From NCBI GenBank assembly GCA_965262875.1, contig OZ253569.1, positions 4,712,001 through 4,776,000 on the forward strand: 64,000 nucleotides of DNA, read 5' to 3'. Positions within the stretch are counted from its first letter, which is position 1. Each line of letters starts with the position of its first letter. Positions 1-8,153 of this stretch are shown here, one piece after another. The notes under the pieces are model-generated. The model saw nothing but the letters and a program-made list of their open reading frames with translations, made no database searches and was not told the origin of the DNA. A program made the translations under genes and the position numbers. The stretch is from JBALVT01 sp965262875. Lineage in GTDB: Bacteria > Pseudomonadota > Gammaproteobacteria > Pseudomonadales > Halieaceae.

Positions 1-367
1 TACGACCGTCATATTGATACCCACCCTTTATTAGATAGTGGTTTTTACCCACTGTCTCGGATAAGTCGCTGGGCCAATCAGTAAGCGGCATAACACCACG
101 GGAAGAGGGAAGTGCGATACGAATGATGCCCACTGGCAACAGGCCTTTGCGTTCGACAAAAGCGTTGGTGAAATGCGTTGTTCCGATCATGACATTCCGA
201 AAGTCACTTGCTAACACATCAGAAGCGCTCAGAGCCGCACTAATGGCACCAACGATGCCATCGCTGACGTTCTTTGTTGTAGGTGCTTTATGAGCGGCCA
301 GTACCATCTTACCGTCCATAAGAACGGCATCAGTGTTCGTTCCGCCAACATCCACCCCAATTCTCAT
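1..367 (-). CDS. Hydantoinase/oxoprolinase family protein, N-terminal part (runs off window)
   Basis: Reading leftward from ATG at 365-367 the protein begins MRIGVDVGGTNTDAVLMDG, the glycine-rich ATP-binding opening of the Hydant_A_N domain shared by hydantoinase A, 5-oxoprolinase and acetone carboxylase subunits. About 122 residues are visible before the window edge, including IGTTHFTNAFVERKG, also typical of this domain. The family uses ATP to activate amide or ketone substrates; the substrate here cannot be told. A purine-rich GGGGGTGGG stretch directly before the ATG serves as ribosome binding site. It lies 111 bp downstream of a MalT-like regulator on the same strand, so it is probably that regulator's target or co-transcribed. 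Family call is firm; the exact enzyme is unknown. Confidence 0.85.
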   Translation of the reverse strand, partial: MRIGVDVGGTNTDAVLMDGKMVLAAHKAPTTKNVSDGIVGAISAALSASDVLASDFRNVMIGTTHFTNAFVERKGLLPVGIIRIALPSSRGVMPLTDWPSDLSETVGKNHYLIKGGYQYDGR

Positions 368-446
368 CCCACCCCCATGCTATTCGTTACTATCCCAATA
401 CGATGTACAGTATCAAGAGCGAGGCATGGGCAAGAACACCCGCCCA

Positions 447-474
447 GGGTAGGTATGTTGAATATGCGGGTAGG
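447..474. promoter_or_regulatory. Direct repeats GGGTAGG, 21 bp apart, upstream of the hydantoinase-type gene
   Basis: GGGTAGG occurs at 447-453 and 468-474, exactly two helical turns apart, 73-107 bp upstream of the start at 367. The longer word GGGTAGGTA (447-455) recurs at 3202-3210 upstream of the adjacent LuxR/MalT-like regulator. MalT-type activators bind asymmetric G-rich boxes as direct repeats, so these are candidate activator boxes. A TTGATA-N16-GATAGT promoter-like pair lies between the repeats and the gene. The repeats are seen; the role is inferred. Confidence 0.45.
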
Positions 475-478
475 GTGG

Positions 479-3154
479 TTAGCTCAGCCCCCGCCGAATG
501 CTGGCACTTACGGCATCTTTTCGATTTGAAACATTGAGTTTCTCAAAGAGGTTCTTTATATGGAATTTAATTGTATTGATCGATAGTGAGATTGTTTCGC
601 CGATTTCGCGATTCGAGCGACCCTGAACCAAATACCGCAACACCTCGCGCTCCCTCGCGCTTAACGCATCGGGCCCCTTGTCTGTGATGCTGATGTCAGC
701 ATTAATTTCCATCATCAACTCAACGATAAATCGATCCCTGAGACGATTTCCACGCCGCTGTTCAGAGTCCTCTGTGAGTTCCTTCAAAAATTCCACCAGG
801 ACCAGACCCTCATCAATAAAAGGGCGCTTTACTCCCTCAAACAAAGAAGCTGACAAAGCGGATCCAAAAGCCGCTCCCGACTCATCGTATCGACCTACAT
901 TTCTGTATGCGACCGTTAATAAGATCGAATACGACACACAAGAGCGAAGCAGTTTCCTCGCTGTACAACTATCCCGTTCTCTCTCGAGTAACTCGATTGC
1001 CGCAGAGTCGTTGCTGTTCGCGATAAAGGCTCGAGAGGAAACCATAACGCGTAACTGTCGCAGCACAGGGTGGTCTAAGGTTGAATGCACAGCATTACAA
1101 TTCGCCATATTAGCACTTACAACGGGCTGCATAGAGGGTTCAAGCAGCTCCGCCTGCAAATCGATAACTTCACGCAATCGGGGGATGCCCCTGCTCGAAG
1201 CTGTTGACCGCGCACGATCTCTAATTTCGGATAGAGATAAAAATCCGAAGCTAGTCGTTGCAAGTTTCATTGCCGTTGTATAGGCCGCAATATACACCTC
1301 AAGCCAAGCATCAAATCGTTCGATATGTGGTAGTGCGGCCTTCAACAACTGGCTCGCTCGATGAAGATTATTGGCTTCGTAGGCTGCTTCTGCAAGAAAG
1401 GAACTAGCAATCGCGTCGAGATCACTATCGACTCCAAAGTGCTCCAAAGCAAGCTCGTGACCGGCCTCGTAAAGAGCTTCGGCATCACGCAGACGACCTT
1501 GTACCATACTCGCATAGCCTTCATGAAAGTAAACAAAGGTCTCACCGAACACAGACCCTATTTTACGGAAATGCCGAATGGCTCTATCTCCCACGGCGAC
1601 ACACTGATCAAAGTCCCCTCTTCGGGCATACATCACGCACAGTGAATTGCAGCGCACAGCGTGCATCAGGTCATTGTCGCTTGGGAACACTTCAGCTAGC
1701 GTCTCTAGGGTTGTGATTTCTTCATCAGAAAACACGTTACCGGCATATGCGTTCAGGTAACTACGCATTATTAGTAATTCACTGCGAAGTTCGGCATCCA
1801 AACTTCCTTCTTCTTCAAGCGCACGAGTAAGCAGCGTGTGTGACTTTTCTGCAAACTCAATGTCACCGCGCCGAAGCGCCAAATGAACTTTCGCCAAGCA
1901 AAGCCGAGGATACATCGCAGGTTGGTCATCTCTAAGCACCGAAACTGCTTTTTCCAAAACACCTAAGTGACCACGGAGACCATAGTGCCAACCCCCCAGC
2001 GATTCGAATAATTCCGCTATAACAATGTGGCAGTCACTTGCCAAGGCGTGGTGAACGGCCTCCGCCTCAAACTGGTGTTCCTTAAACCATGTTGAAGCAA
2101 CGGTATGCAAATCGGAGGACTCCTTATCGAGTCGACGTCGCATTCGCTCATGAAGGAACTCTGAGAACAATCGGTGGTAACGATACCATTGTCGCTCGCG
2201 ATCTAAACTCTGTACGAATAAATCTCTGCGTTCAAGATCTTCTAGTATCTCCCATCCATTGTTACAGCCACATAGGAGATTGGCGAGGTCGCCATTCACA
2301 CGTTCCAAAATAGATGTTTTGAGCAAAAATTCTTGTGTAGCTTTGTCGAGTGCATCGAAGACCTGTTCAAGAAAATAATCCGAAAGATCGGAACTGCGCC
2401 CGGATATTTGAGCCAAGGTTTCATCGAAGGACGCACCTTCTAAAACCCAGCGCCGAACAGCATTTAACGCAATTGGCCAGCCTTCAGTGCGCTCGAAAAG
2501 TTCCCCAGGCCAGTCTGTCTGTGCGATGGGCCCGATCAACGCGCTTAAGTACGTGCAAATTTCAGATTCCGAAAACCGAAGCGAGCTCTGACCAATTTCA
2601 AGAAGTGCTTCGTGTTCTCGGAGATCAGCAAGAGCGAGAGTAGAGGGATACTCTCTCGTGCTAATCACTAACTGGATATTTTTTGGAAGTCTAGACAAAA
2701 GGTGGTTAAGAACAAGCGAGTTTTCTGGGCTGGTGGCTCGATGATAATCATCAATTACTATTACACCAGCCTCGCTGGTCTTACATAGCCGTGTTAGTAA
2801 CGATTCTACATGCGCGCTAGCTGGCGAAGCAGATAGGCTGTCAGAAGGATAATACGGATCATCTTTAGGGATAAGCCCACCTGATTTACACGCCGCAGTA
2901 ATGTACATCAAAAAATGTAACGGGTCCCTGTCGCTGTCATCAAGGGATAACCAGGCAACGGGGACCGGTAGCTCCAGTAGTGTTCTCCTCCAATCCACCA
3001 GTAAAGCAGTTTTACCAAATCCCGCAGGTGCATGTAAAATAACAGCACGTAGCTGACGTGATGTCATTAGTTTGCGTATCAATAAATCACGTACCAACAT
3101 CGAAGGAAGAGACGGAGGAGGTGTAAGTTTAGTTTCAATTATCCAATCTATCAT
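479..3154 (-). CDS. LuxR-family transcriptional activator, MalT-like STAND ATPase
   Basis: The 891-residue protein has the MalT layout: a P-loop APAGFGKT at residues 42-49, a Walker B-like stretch (VIVIDDYHRA) near residue 130, a winged-helix NOD part, a long helical-repeat sensor region, and a C-terminal LuxR helix-turn-helix (SAREREVLRYLVQG...NREIG...SINTIKFH) over roughly the last 65 residues. MalT-type proteins oligomerise when bound to ATP and an inducer and then activate nearby catabolic promoters. The hydantoinase-type gene follows on the same strand and shares the GGGTAGGTA word, so it is the likely target. The gene's own promoter region carries a perfect dyad (3190-3211) and is cut by an IS630 remnant 61 bp upstream of the ATG, which may have changed its expression. 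The inducer is unknown. Confidence 0.9.
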   Translation of the reverse strand: MIDWIIETKLTPPPSLPSMLVRDLLIRKLMTSRQLRAVILHAPAGFGKTALLVDWRRTLLELPVPVAWLSLDDSDRDPLHFLMYITAACKSGGLIPKDDPYYPSDSLSASPASAHVESLLTRLCKTSEAGVIVIDDYHRATSPENSLVLNHLLSRLPKNIQLVISTREYPSTLALADLREHEALLEIGQSSLRFSESEICTYLSALIGPIAQTDWPGELFERTEGWPIALNAVRRWVLEGASFDETLAQISGRSSDLSDYFLEQVFDALDKATQEFLLKTSILERVNGDLANLLCGCNNGWEILEDLERRDLFVQSLDRERQWYRYHRLFSEFLHERMRRRLDKESSDLHTVASTWFKEHQFEAEAVHHALASDCHIVIAELFESLGGWHYGLRGHLGVLEKAVSVLRDDQPAMYPRLCLAKVHLALRRGDIEFAEKSHTLLTRALEEEGSLDAELRSELLIMRSYLNAYAGNVFSDEEITTLETLAEVFPSDNDLMHAVRCNSLCVMYARRGDFDQCVAVGDRAIRHFRKIGSVFGETFVYFHEGYASMVQGRLRDAEALYEAGHELALEHFGVDSDLDAIASSFLAEAAYEANNLHRASQLLKAALPHIERFDAWLEVYIAAYTTAMKLATTSFGFLSLSEIRDRARSTASSRGIPRLREVIDLQAELLEPSMQPVVSANMANCNAVHSTLDHPVLRQLRVMVSSRAFIANSNDSAAIELLERERDSCTARKLLRSCVSYSILLTVAYRNVGRYDESGAAFGSALSASLFEGVKRPFIDEGLVLVEFLKELTEDSEQRRGNRLRDRFIVELMMEINADISITDKGPDALSAREREVLRYLVQGRSNREIGETISLSINTIKFHIKNLFEKLNVSNRKDAVSASIRRGLS

Positions 3155-3189
3155 TCGAGAAACCCAACAAAAATATTGCCTATAGCAGC

Positions 3190-3211
3190 CTACCTAGGAA
3201 AGGGTAGGTAG
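3190..3211. promoter_or_regulatory. Inverted repeat CTACCTA-N8-TAGGTAG upstream of the MalT-like regulator
   Basis: A perfect 7-bp inverted repeat with an 8-bp spacer lies 36-57 bp upstream of the regulator's ATG (3154). It contains the same GGGTAGGTA word found near the hydantoinase-type gene, so autoregulation is plausible. The IS630 remnant starts 5 bp further upstream. The dyad is seen directly; operator function is inferred. Confidence 0.4.
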
Positions 3212-3215
3212 TCTA

Positions 3216-3462
3216 GTGTAGGTCGTCAAACAGTTTGTAACTTATTAAGTTTCTCTCTGCCACGCTTCACTTTCTCCAATATGTCACTCGCGGATTTGGT
3301 CCAGATATAAGGCGCTGGCGCTTGATTATGAGTCTCAATGAACGCCATGACTGTTTGCTCAAGTTCTTCCACACTGCTAAAGACACCTCGTTTCAATTGC
3401 TTTTCAGTTAGCTCCCGAAAAAACCGCTCCACCATGTTTAACCACGATGCGCTGGTTGGCGT
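3216..3462 (-). mobile_element. IS630-family remnant (3' 247 bp)
   Basis: The outer end begins GTGTAGGTCGTCA next to a TA dinucleotide (3214-3215), the classical IS630/Tc1 target. The sequence follows the intact element at 36250-37404 with no difference that I could see up to 3462, where it stops abruptly inside the transposase gene. What remains encodes the C-terminal portion with the last acidic residue of the DDE triad (SWLNMVERFF). The other end and the N-terminal two thirds are gone, replaced by the DUF2783 fragment. The near-identity to the full copy says the truncation is recent. Confidence 0.9.
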
Positions 3463-3644
3463 CGGTGAATAATATGCCATTCAATCAGCTTGAAGAGGCT
3501 TACGACCTGCTGGCAAAAGCCATCGATGACACAGCAGATAACGGGAGCCTGTTACTGGCTAAAGTCTGCATGATTCTGATTAATCAATCCGGTGATATCG
3601 AGTTGGTGAAACAGGCTATTGCGGAGGCCAAACAGAACCCGTAG
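3463..3644 (+). pseudogene. DUF2783-type small protein, 5'-truncated stump
   Basis: After the IS630 break the plus strand reads an open frame ending at TAG 3642-3644, with about 57 residues containing FNQLEEAYDLLAKAIDD and ILINQSGDIELVKQAI. This resembles DUF2783, a roughly 60-residue family often found beside flavin monooxygenases of aromatic degradation. The native start cannot be identified: any ATG would come from IS630 sequence, and only the internal ATG of the NNMPFNQ stretch is host-derived. The neighbouring gene it once accompanied has probably been deleted. Family assignment is by pattern and moderate. Confidence 0.45.
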
Positions 3645-3655
3645 TTACAAATATG

Positions 3656-4400
3656 GGTTCTTCCGAGTTTCCTATGGGTAAAAGCCAAACAATGGTCAAG
3701 AATGTGGTACAAGAGTCTTTTTTTATGGAGATATTCAAATGAAAGATACCGCGTTGTTTACTCAACTTTTGGGGCTTGGCGACCCATGGAAAATCACGGC
3801 TATTACCCCGGATCTGACCGACAAATCAATTACCCTCCAGATAGATTGGCCAAAGGGAACGAAAGGCGCGTGTAGTGTCTGCCATGCCCTTTGTTCGGTT
3901 TACGACCATCGTGAGCAACGCACATGGCGACACCTTGATACGATGCAGTTCAAGACGCAGTTAGTTGCTCAGGTTCCGCGTATTCATTGTAAAGCGCATG
4001 GAATCAAAAGCCTGAAAGTACCGTGGGCAGATACGCAGGCACGCTTTACGCATTTATTTGAGCGTTTCGCTATTGATGTGCTGTCGGCTGCCAGCAACAA
4101 GACACAGGCCGCAAAACTACTTGGTCTGTCGTGGGATGAGGTGCATCATATTCAATCCCGAGCAGTGAAAAGAGGGATGGACAGACGCTCTGTTGAGGAA
4201 GTGAAACACCTTGGCATCGATGAAAAAAGTTTTCGCAAGGGGCAATCCTATGCCAGCCTGCTGTACGAAAGGATTTAATTCAAAGATTCAGACAATAAAA
4301 TCGGCTGCCCGAGGATTTAGAAACTTCGAAAACTATCGAGTTTCAATTCTGTTCCACTGTGGAAAACTCAACCTCTACCCACAGGATTCCCAGTAGAACC
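3656..4400 (+). mobile_element. ISL3-family element with 575-bp internal deletion
   Basis: Both ends match the full ISL3 copies at 33276-34595 and 39321-40640: GGTTCTTCCGAG on the left and ...CCCAGTAGAACC on the right, imperfect inverted repeats of about 23 bp. An 8-bp target duplication CAAATATG flanks it (3648-3655 and 4401-4408). The length is 745 bp against 1320 bp for intact copies. The deletion joins CTGTACGA to AAGGATTTAATTC with GA microhomology. Because ends and duplication are intact, it either transposed as a deleted derivative or was deleted after insertion. It could still be mobilised in trans by the two full copies. Confidence 0.93.
3739..4278 (+). pseudogene. ISL3 transposase, internally deleted and frameshifted
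   Basis: The first 176 residues are essentially those of the 410-residue transposases elsewhere in the window, including the N-terminal zinc-finger region (CSVCHALCSVYDH) and the HTH-like segment. The deletion removes the DDE catalytic core and shifts the frame, so the protein ends after YASLLYERI at 4278. The last 45 codons of the parent frame persist, out of frame, up to the IS end. No transposase activity is expected. Confidence 0.93.
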
Positions 4401-4593
4401 CAAATATGGGCCCGACTTAGTTTGGTTTCTGCCCGGCTGATGCCGGGTAGGGCATACCACTGTAAAATAATATGATACATAGATTCCAATTTATATGGAA
4501 TAAAGTGTGTTATATTTAAAGGGCGTTTTACGCGAGCCGAAAGCGGTACTCATCCCGGCTAATCGAAACCCATTTAGTGAGAGGACGCCGGTC

Positions 4594-4845
4594 GTGGATA
4601 AAAATGAAAAATTTGAGGCCGTCAGGCGCAAGACCCGACAGCGTATCGTATTTACGCTAATCGTGATGGCGCTGTATTTTACTTATGTATTGAATTACAC
4701 CGGCAGCGCGGGCGCGTTTCTCGGTAGCACACTTGGTGATTCTCATATTTCTGGCTCCCTGCTTATGTTCGCGGGCCTTATTATTGTATTTATCGTGCTT
4801 GAACTGATATTTCTGTGGCTGAATCGCGACGGCGTGAACCAATGA
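4594..4845 (+). CDS. DUF485 membrane protein (YjcH-like), partner of the ActP symporter
   Basis: A small protein of 83 residues with two membrane segments (around IVFTLIVMALYF and LLMFAGLIIVFIVLEL), the hallmark of DUF485. The family almost always sits directly before acetate permease ActP, as here, where the stop TGA (4843-4845) overlaps the ActP ATG. I choose GTG at 4594 because a GAGAGGA ribosome site lies 8 nt upstream and the product then has the family's normal length and DKNEKFEAVRRK start. An open frame extends further upstream (to 4507) but would add an atypical leader. The function of DUF485 is not settled; a role in assembling or modulating the symporter is presumed. Confidence 0.85.
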   Translation: MDKNEKFEAVRRKTRQRIVFTLIVMALYFTYVLNYTGSAGAFLGSTLGDSHISGSLLMFAGLIIVFIVLELIFLWLNRDGVNQ

Positions 4846-6548
4846 CAGTTGCTGGAGCCGTGATGGGCCGATGCAAGAACGTAATTTGCAAGTTGTCTAC
4901 TGGCGGTGTCCTGCTGCTATTGGCAATACAGCACGCTGGCGCGGCGGGTACCATCGAGGGCGAGGTTGAACGACAGCCGCTCAATCCTGTCGCCATTGTG
5001 ATGTTTCTGATTTTTGTGGCCGCAACCTTGGTGATCAGTTATTGGGCATCAAAGCGTACCAGGAGCAGCAAGGACTTTTACACTGCTGGTGGCGAGATTA
5101 CCGGCCTGCAGAATGGCACCGCTATTGCAGGCGATTTCATGTCTGCCGCATCGTTCCTGGGGATTACCGGCCTGGTATTTATTGGTGGCTTTGACGGTCT
5201 GGTACTGGCAATCGGAGCTTTCGCCGCCTGGCCCGTCATGCTTTTTCTGTTTGCCAAGCGGGTGCGCAACATGGGCCACTTTACCTTTACCGACGTGGTG
5301 TCCATGCGTCTGGAACAAACCAAAATTCGCATCGTGGCAGCCACAGGGACTATCGTAGTAGTGGTTTTGTATCTCATCGCGCAGATGGTGGGCGCGGGGA
5401 AACTGATTCAGTTACTGTTTGGCTTGCCGTATGAACTCGCCGTCGTGTCGGTTAGTGTCCTGGTGTTGACCTATGTAACCTTTGGTGGAATGTTGGCAAC
5501 CACCTGGGTGCAAATTATAAAAGCGGTGCTGTTAATCACGGGCGTTACCATTACGGCTTTTTTGGTCCTCATGGAAGTAGACTTCAGCCTCGACACCCTG
5601 TTGGCTGCGGCGGCGGATAAGCACCCTCAAGGCTTGGCTATATTATCTCCAGGCGTGTTGTTCCAGGACCCGATACAAATCGCCACGATAATGGTCTCGA
5701 TGATGTTTGGTATTCTGGGCCTGCCACACATATTAATGCGCTTGTTCACCGTCCCGAATATGCAAGAGGCCAAAAAATCTGCCTTCTATGCCTCGTTGTT
5801 CATGGGCTATTTTTATCTCGCTCTGGTGGTTCTCGGTTTCGGGACCGTGATGCTGCTGTACGACAATCCACAATTTCTTACCGCCGAAGGCAAGATGATT
5901 GGCGGCACTAATATGGCGGCGATTCATCTTGCCAATGCTGTCGGCGGTGATCTTTTGACAGGCTTCATGTCGGCGGTATCTTTTGCCACAATACTGGCGG
6001 TGGTTGCGGGTTTAACCGTGTCGGGCGCGGCCGCTATCTCACATGACCTCTACGCGGAAGTTCTTTGCAAGGGCCAACCAGATGCCGTGACCGAGTTGAG
6101 GATAACGCGGCTGACAACCATCGTCATAGGTGTTATCGCGGTGGCGCTGGGTATCGCATTTCAGCATGAGAACGTGGCGTTTATTGCCACCATGCCGATG
6201 GTCGTTGCCGCCTCGGTAAACTTTCCCATCTTATTCTTGTCACTGTTCTGGTCCAAGCTGACCACCCGGGGCGCCATTGTCGGGGCAGTGGTAGGGCTGG
6301 TATCTTCGGTAGTGCTGATCGTTGTTGGCCCGCAGGTATGGGTCTCGGTGATGGGCTTCGAACAGGCCCTGTTCCCCTATAACTATCCTGCATTATTTAC
6401 TCTGCCACTGGCATTGCTGACGACCTGGCTCTTTTCTGTTACCGATAACTCGGCCAGGGCGGCGATAGATAGGGATAACTACACACAGTTGTTGATCCGT
6501 TCAGAGTATGGCCCCACTGATGGTGTGCTGGAAGTGGCTAGGCACTAG
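4842..6548 (+). CDS. actP: Sodium:solute symporter, acetate/monocarboxylate permease ActP-like
   Basis: The 568-residue protein has a cleavable N-terminal signal (about residues 1-35, ending near AGAAG) followed by about 13 hydrophobic segments and the ActP signatures DFYTAGGEITGLQNGTAIA and GDFMSAASFLGI. ActP proteins are cation/acetate symporters of the SSS family in the inner membrane. The ATG at 4842 overlaps the DUF485 stop (ATGA), marking translational coupling. The C-terminus ends 5 bp before the sigma-factor ATG, so the operon appears to run on into the FecI/FecR/TonB-receptor set. That linkage suggests the substrate may be a carboxylate other than acetate, delivered by the receptor; this is inference. 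Confidence 0.85.
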   Translation: MTVAGAVMGRCKNVICKLSTGGVLLLLAIQHAGAAGTIEGEVERQPLNPVAIVMFLIFVAATLVISYWASKRTRSSKDFYTAGGEITGLQNGTAIAGDFMSAASFLGITGLVFIGGFDGLVLAIGAFAAWPVMLFLFAKRVRNMGHFTFTDVVSMRLEQTKIRIVAATGTIVVVVLYLIAQMVGAGKLIQLLFGLPYELAVVSVSVLVLTYVTFGGMLATTWVQIIKAVLLITGVTITAFLVLMEVDFSLDTLLAAAADKHPQGLAILSPGVLFQDPIQIATIMVSMMFGILGLPHILMRLFTVPNMQEAKKSAFYASLFMGYFYLALVVLGFGTVMLLYDNPQFLTAEGKMIGGTNMAAIHLANAVGGDLLTGFMSAVSFATILAVVAGLTVSGAAAISHDLYAEVLCKGQPDAVTELRITRLTTIVIGVIAVALGIAFQHENVAFIATMPMVVAASVNFPILFLSLFWSKLTTRGAIVGAVVGLVSSVVLIVVGPQVWVSVMGFEQALFPYNYPALFTLPLALLTTWLFSVTDNSARAAIDRDNYTQLLIRSEYGPTDGVLEVARH

Positions 6549-6553
6549 CGGCA

Positions 6554-7075
6554 ATGAAGCCAAGCAGCGACAAATTTTTCCAGCGCCTGTTCACGCAAAA
6601 CTACGGGGCGCTGGTTCGTTTTCTATCGGCGAAGGTGAGCGACGCCGACGAGGCACATGACCTGGCCCAGGATGCCTTCTACAAGATCATGAAGGTTGAA
6701 AACGCCGAGGAGCTGGAGCATGCAAGGGCCTATTTGTTCCAGACAGCGGCGAATCTTGCCTTAAACCGCATTCGTAAACAAAAACACCAGGACCTGCACA
6801 AGCTAATGATTGAATCCACTACCAACCCCGAACGCGAGGGTATGATCGCTTCCCCGGAGCGGGCCATGGCGGCGAGACAGCAACTGCAACAGGTTGAGGA
6901 CGCTCTCAACGGACTGCCCGACAAATGCCGCCGCGCGTTCTTGCTGCACCGCACTAAGCACATGAACTACCGGCAAATCGCCGAGGAACTTGGAGTTTCC
7001 GTCAGTACTGTGGAGAAGTACATGATCCGCGCACTGCAACAGTGCCGAAAAAAGGTTCAGTGGGACGAAAAATAG
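6554..7075 (+). CDS. ECF-type RNA polymerase sigma factor (FecI-like)
   Basis: The 173-residue protein has sigma region 2 (YGALVRFLSAKVSDADEA..DLAQDAFYKIM) and sigma region 4 (LNGLPDKCRRAFLLHR...YRQIAEELGVSVSTVEKYM) and no other domains. It is followed by a FecR anti-sigma gene (85 bp) and a TonB receptor with an N-terminal signalling domain, the standard cell-surface signalling trio. It starts 5 bp after the symporter gene and lacks room for its own promoter there, so it is likely read from the symporter operon. FecI systems classically sense siderophores, but the symporter link argues that an organic substrate could be the signal. Confidence 0.93.
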   Translation: MKPSSDKFFQRLFTQNYGALVRFLSAKVSDADEAHDLAQDAFYKIMKVENAEELEHARAYLFQTAANLALNRIRKQKHQDLHKLMIESTTNPEREGMIASPERAMAARQQLQQVEDALNGLPDKCRRAFLLHRTKHMNYRQIAEELGVSVSTVEKYMIRALQQCRKKVQWDEK

Positions 7076-7160
7076 CCTTGAGGTAAACCACCTGTCGATT
7101 GTTATACTCTATAGACTTCTCGATTTCGTACCCATGACATCTAACCGATAGAACGCAAGA

Positions 7161-8144
7161 ATGAGTGTTGAAACAAATAAAGAGACCGCCCTGCAACAGG
7201 CTACCACCTGGTTTGCCAGACTGGATTCCGGCGAGGTAAGTGACGAGGCGAAAGCCCAATTTTTCGCCTGGCTGGATACCCACGAAATAAACCAGCAGGC
7301 CTACATCGAAATAGAGCAGTTGTGGGGCAAGTTGGAGATCGTAGAGCGACTGCCCGTCGACGAGATGCTTCAGAAGAGCAACTGGTTCGGCGTTATTGTC
7401 GGTGGCTGGAGGCAAATTGGGGCGTTGTTGTCGGTCCTGGCGATCTCCACAATCGCCGCGCTGTACCTCAACAAACCGGCGGACGTCCTGGAGCAGCTCT
7501 ACGTGACCGCTGTGGGGGAACAGCTGGACTTCAGGCTCGAAGATGGCTCCTTGCTGCAGTTGAACACCGACACCGCTGTTTCCGTGCGCATGGACGAATC
7601 CCGTAGACTGCTTGAGCTACGGCGCGGAGAAGCTTATTTTGACATAGCTCCCGATTCCGAGCGGCCGCTTTCGGTGCGGACCACGAGTGGCATGGTCCGG
7701 GTGCTGGGTACTCAATTCAACATCCGCCAGACCCCGGGTGGGAGTATTGTCAGCGTCATTGAAGGGCGGGTAGCGATAGCTCCTCGCAATGGGACGCAAC
7801 AACCGGACTTCGAAGCGCAACTCACACTTTTGGCCAATCAGCAGGCCCGGCTCACAGAAAATCAGCCGATGGACGAAGTGGCTAGTATCGACGGCGATAT
7901 CGTCATCGCCTGGAGGCAGGGGCAACTGATCTACGAGGGCAACACTCTGGCCGAAGTCATCGACGATTTGAACCGATATTTTCCCGGGAAGATAGCACTC
8001 GATGACTCGTCGCTGGGCGAGAAGGAAATTGTCGGTGTAATCAATTTGGAAAACAAAACCAAGACCCTGAAAATGCTCGAGGCGACCTTCGATGTTGAGG
8101 TCGTGGTGGTCACGGGTGATCTCACCTTGATAAAGCAACGCTAA
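7161..8144 (+). CDS. FecR-family anti-sigma factor / sigma regulator
   Basis: A 327-residue inner-membrane protein: cytoplasmic N-terminal DUF4880 domain (TTWFARLDSGEVS..FFAWLDTHEINQQAY), one membrane span at about residues 86-103, the FecR periplasmic domain (VRVLGTQFNIR at about 190), and a C-terminal region resembling DUF4974 (LAEVIDDLNRYFP) that contacts the receptor's signalling domain. It holds the adjacent sigma factor until the loaded receptor signals through it. The ATG is 85 bp after the sigma gene and the stop is 9 bp before the receptor gene. A promoter-like stretch lies in the 85-bp gap. Confidence 0.93.
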   Translation: MSVETNKETALQQATTWFARLDSGEVSDEAKAQFFAWLDTHEINQQAYIEIEQLWGKLEIVERLPVDEMLQKSNWFGVIVGGWRQIGALLSVLAISTIAALYLNKPADVLEQLYVTAVGEQLDFRLEDGSLLQLNTDTAVSVRMDESRRLLELRRGEAYFDIAPDSERPLSVRTTSGMVRVLGTQFNIRQTPGGSIVSVIEGRVAIAPRNGTQQPDFEAQLTLLANQQARLTENQPMDEVASIDGDIVIAWRQGQLIYEGNTLAEVIDDLNRYFPGKIALDDSSLGEKEIVGVINLENKTKTLKMLEATFDVEVVVVTGDLTLIKQR

Positions 8145-8153
8145 TCCGCTCAC

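Noticed and set aside
678..1283. Long plus-strand open frame opposite the MalT-like gene
   Set aside because: It is the reverse shadow of a well-supported LuxR/MalT gene and has no domain or ribosome site.
4432..4447. CCCGGC-TGAT-GCCGGG hairpin as a terminator after the DUF2783 stump
   Set aside because: The 6-bp stem is perfect but no U-tract follows, so rho-independent termination is not supported.
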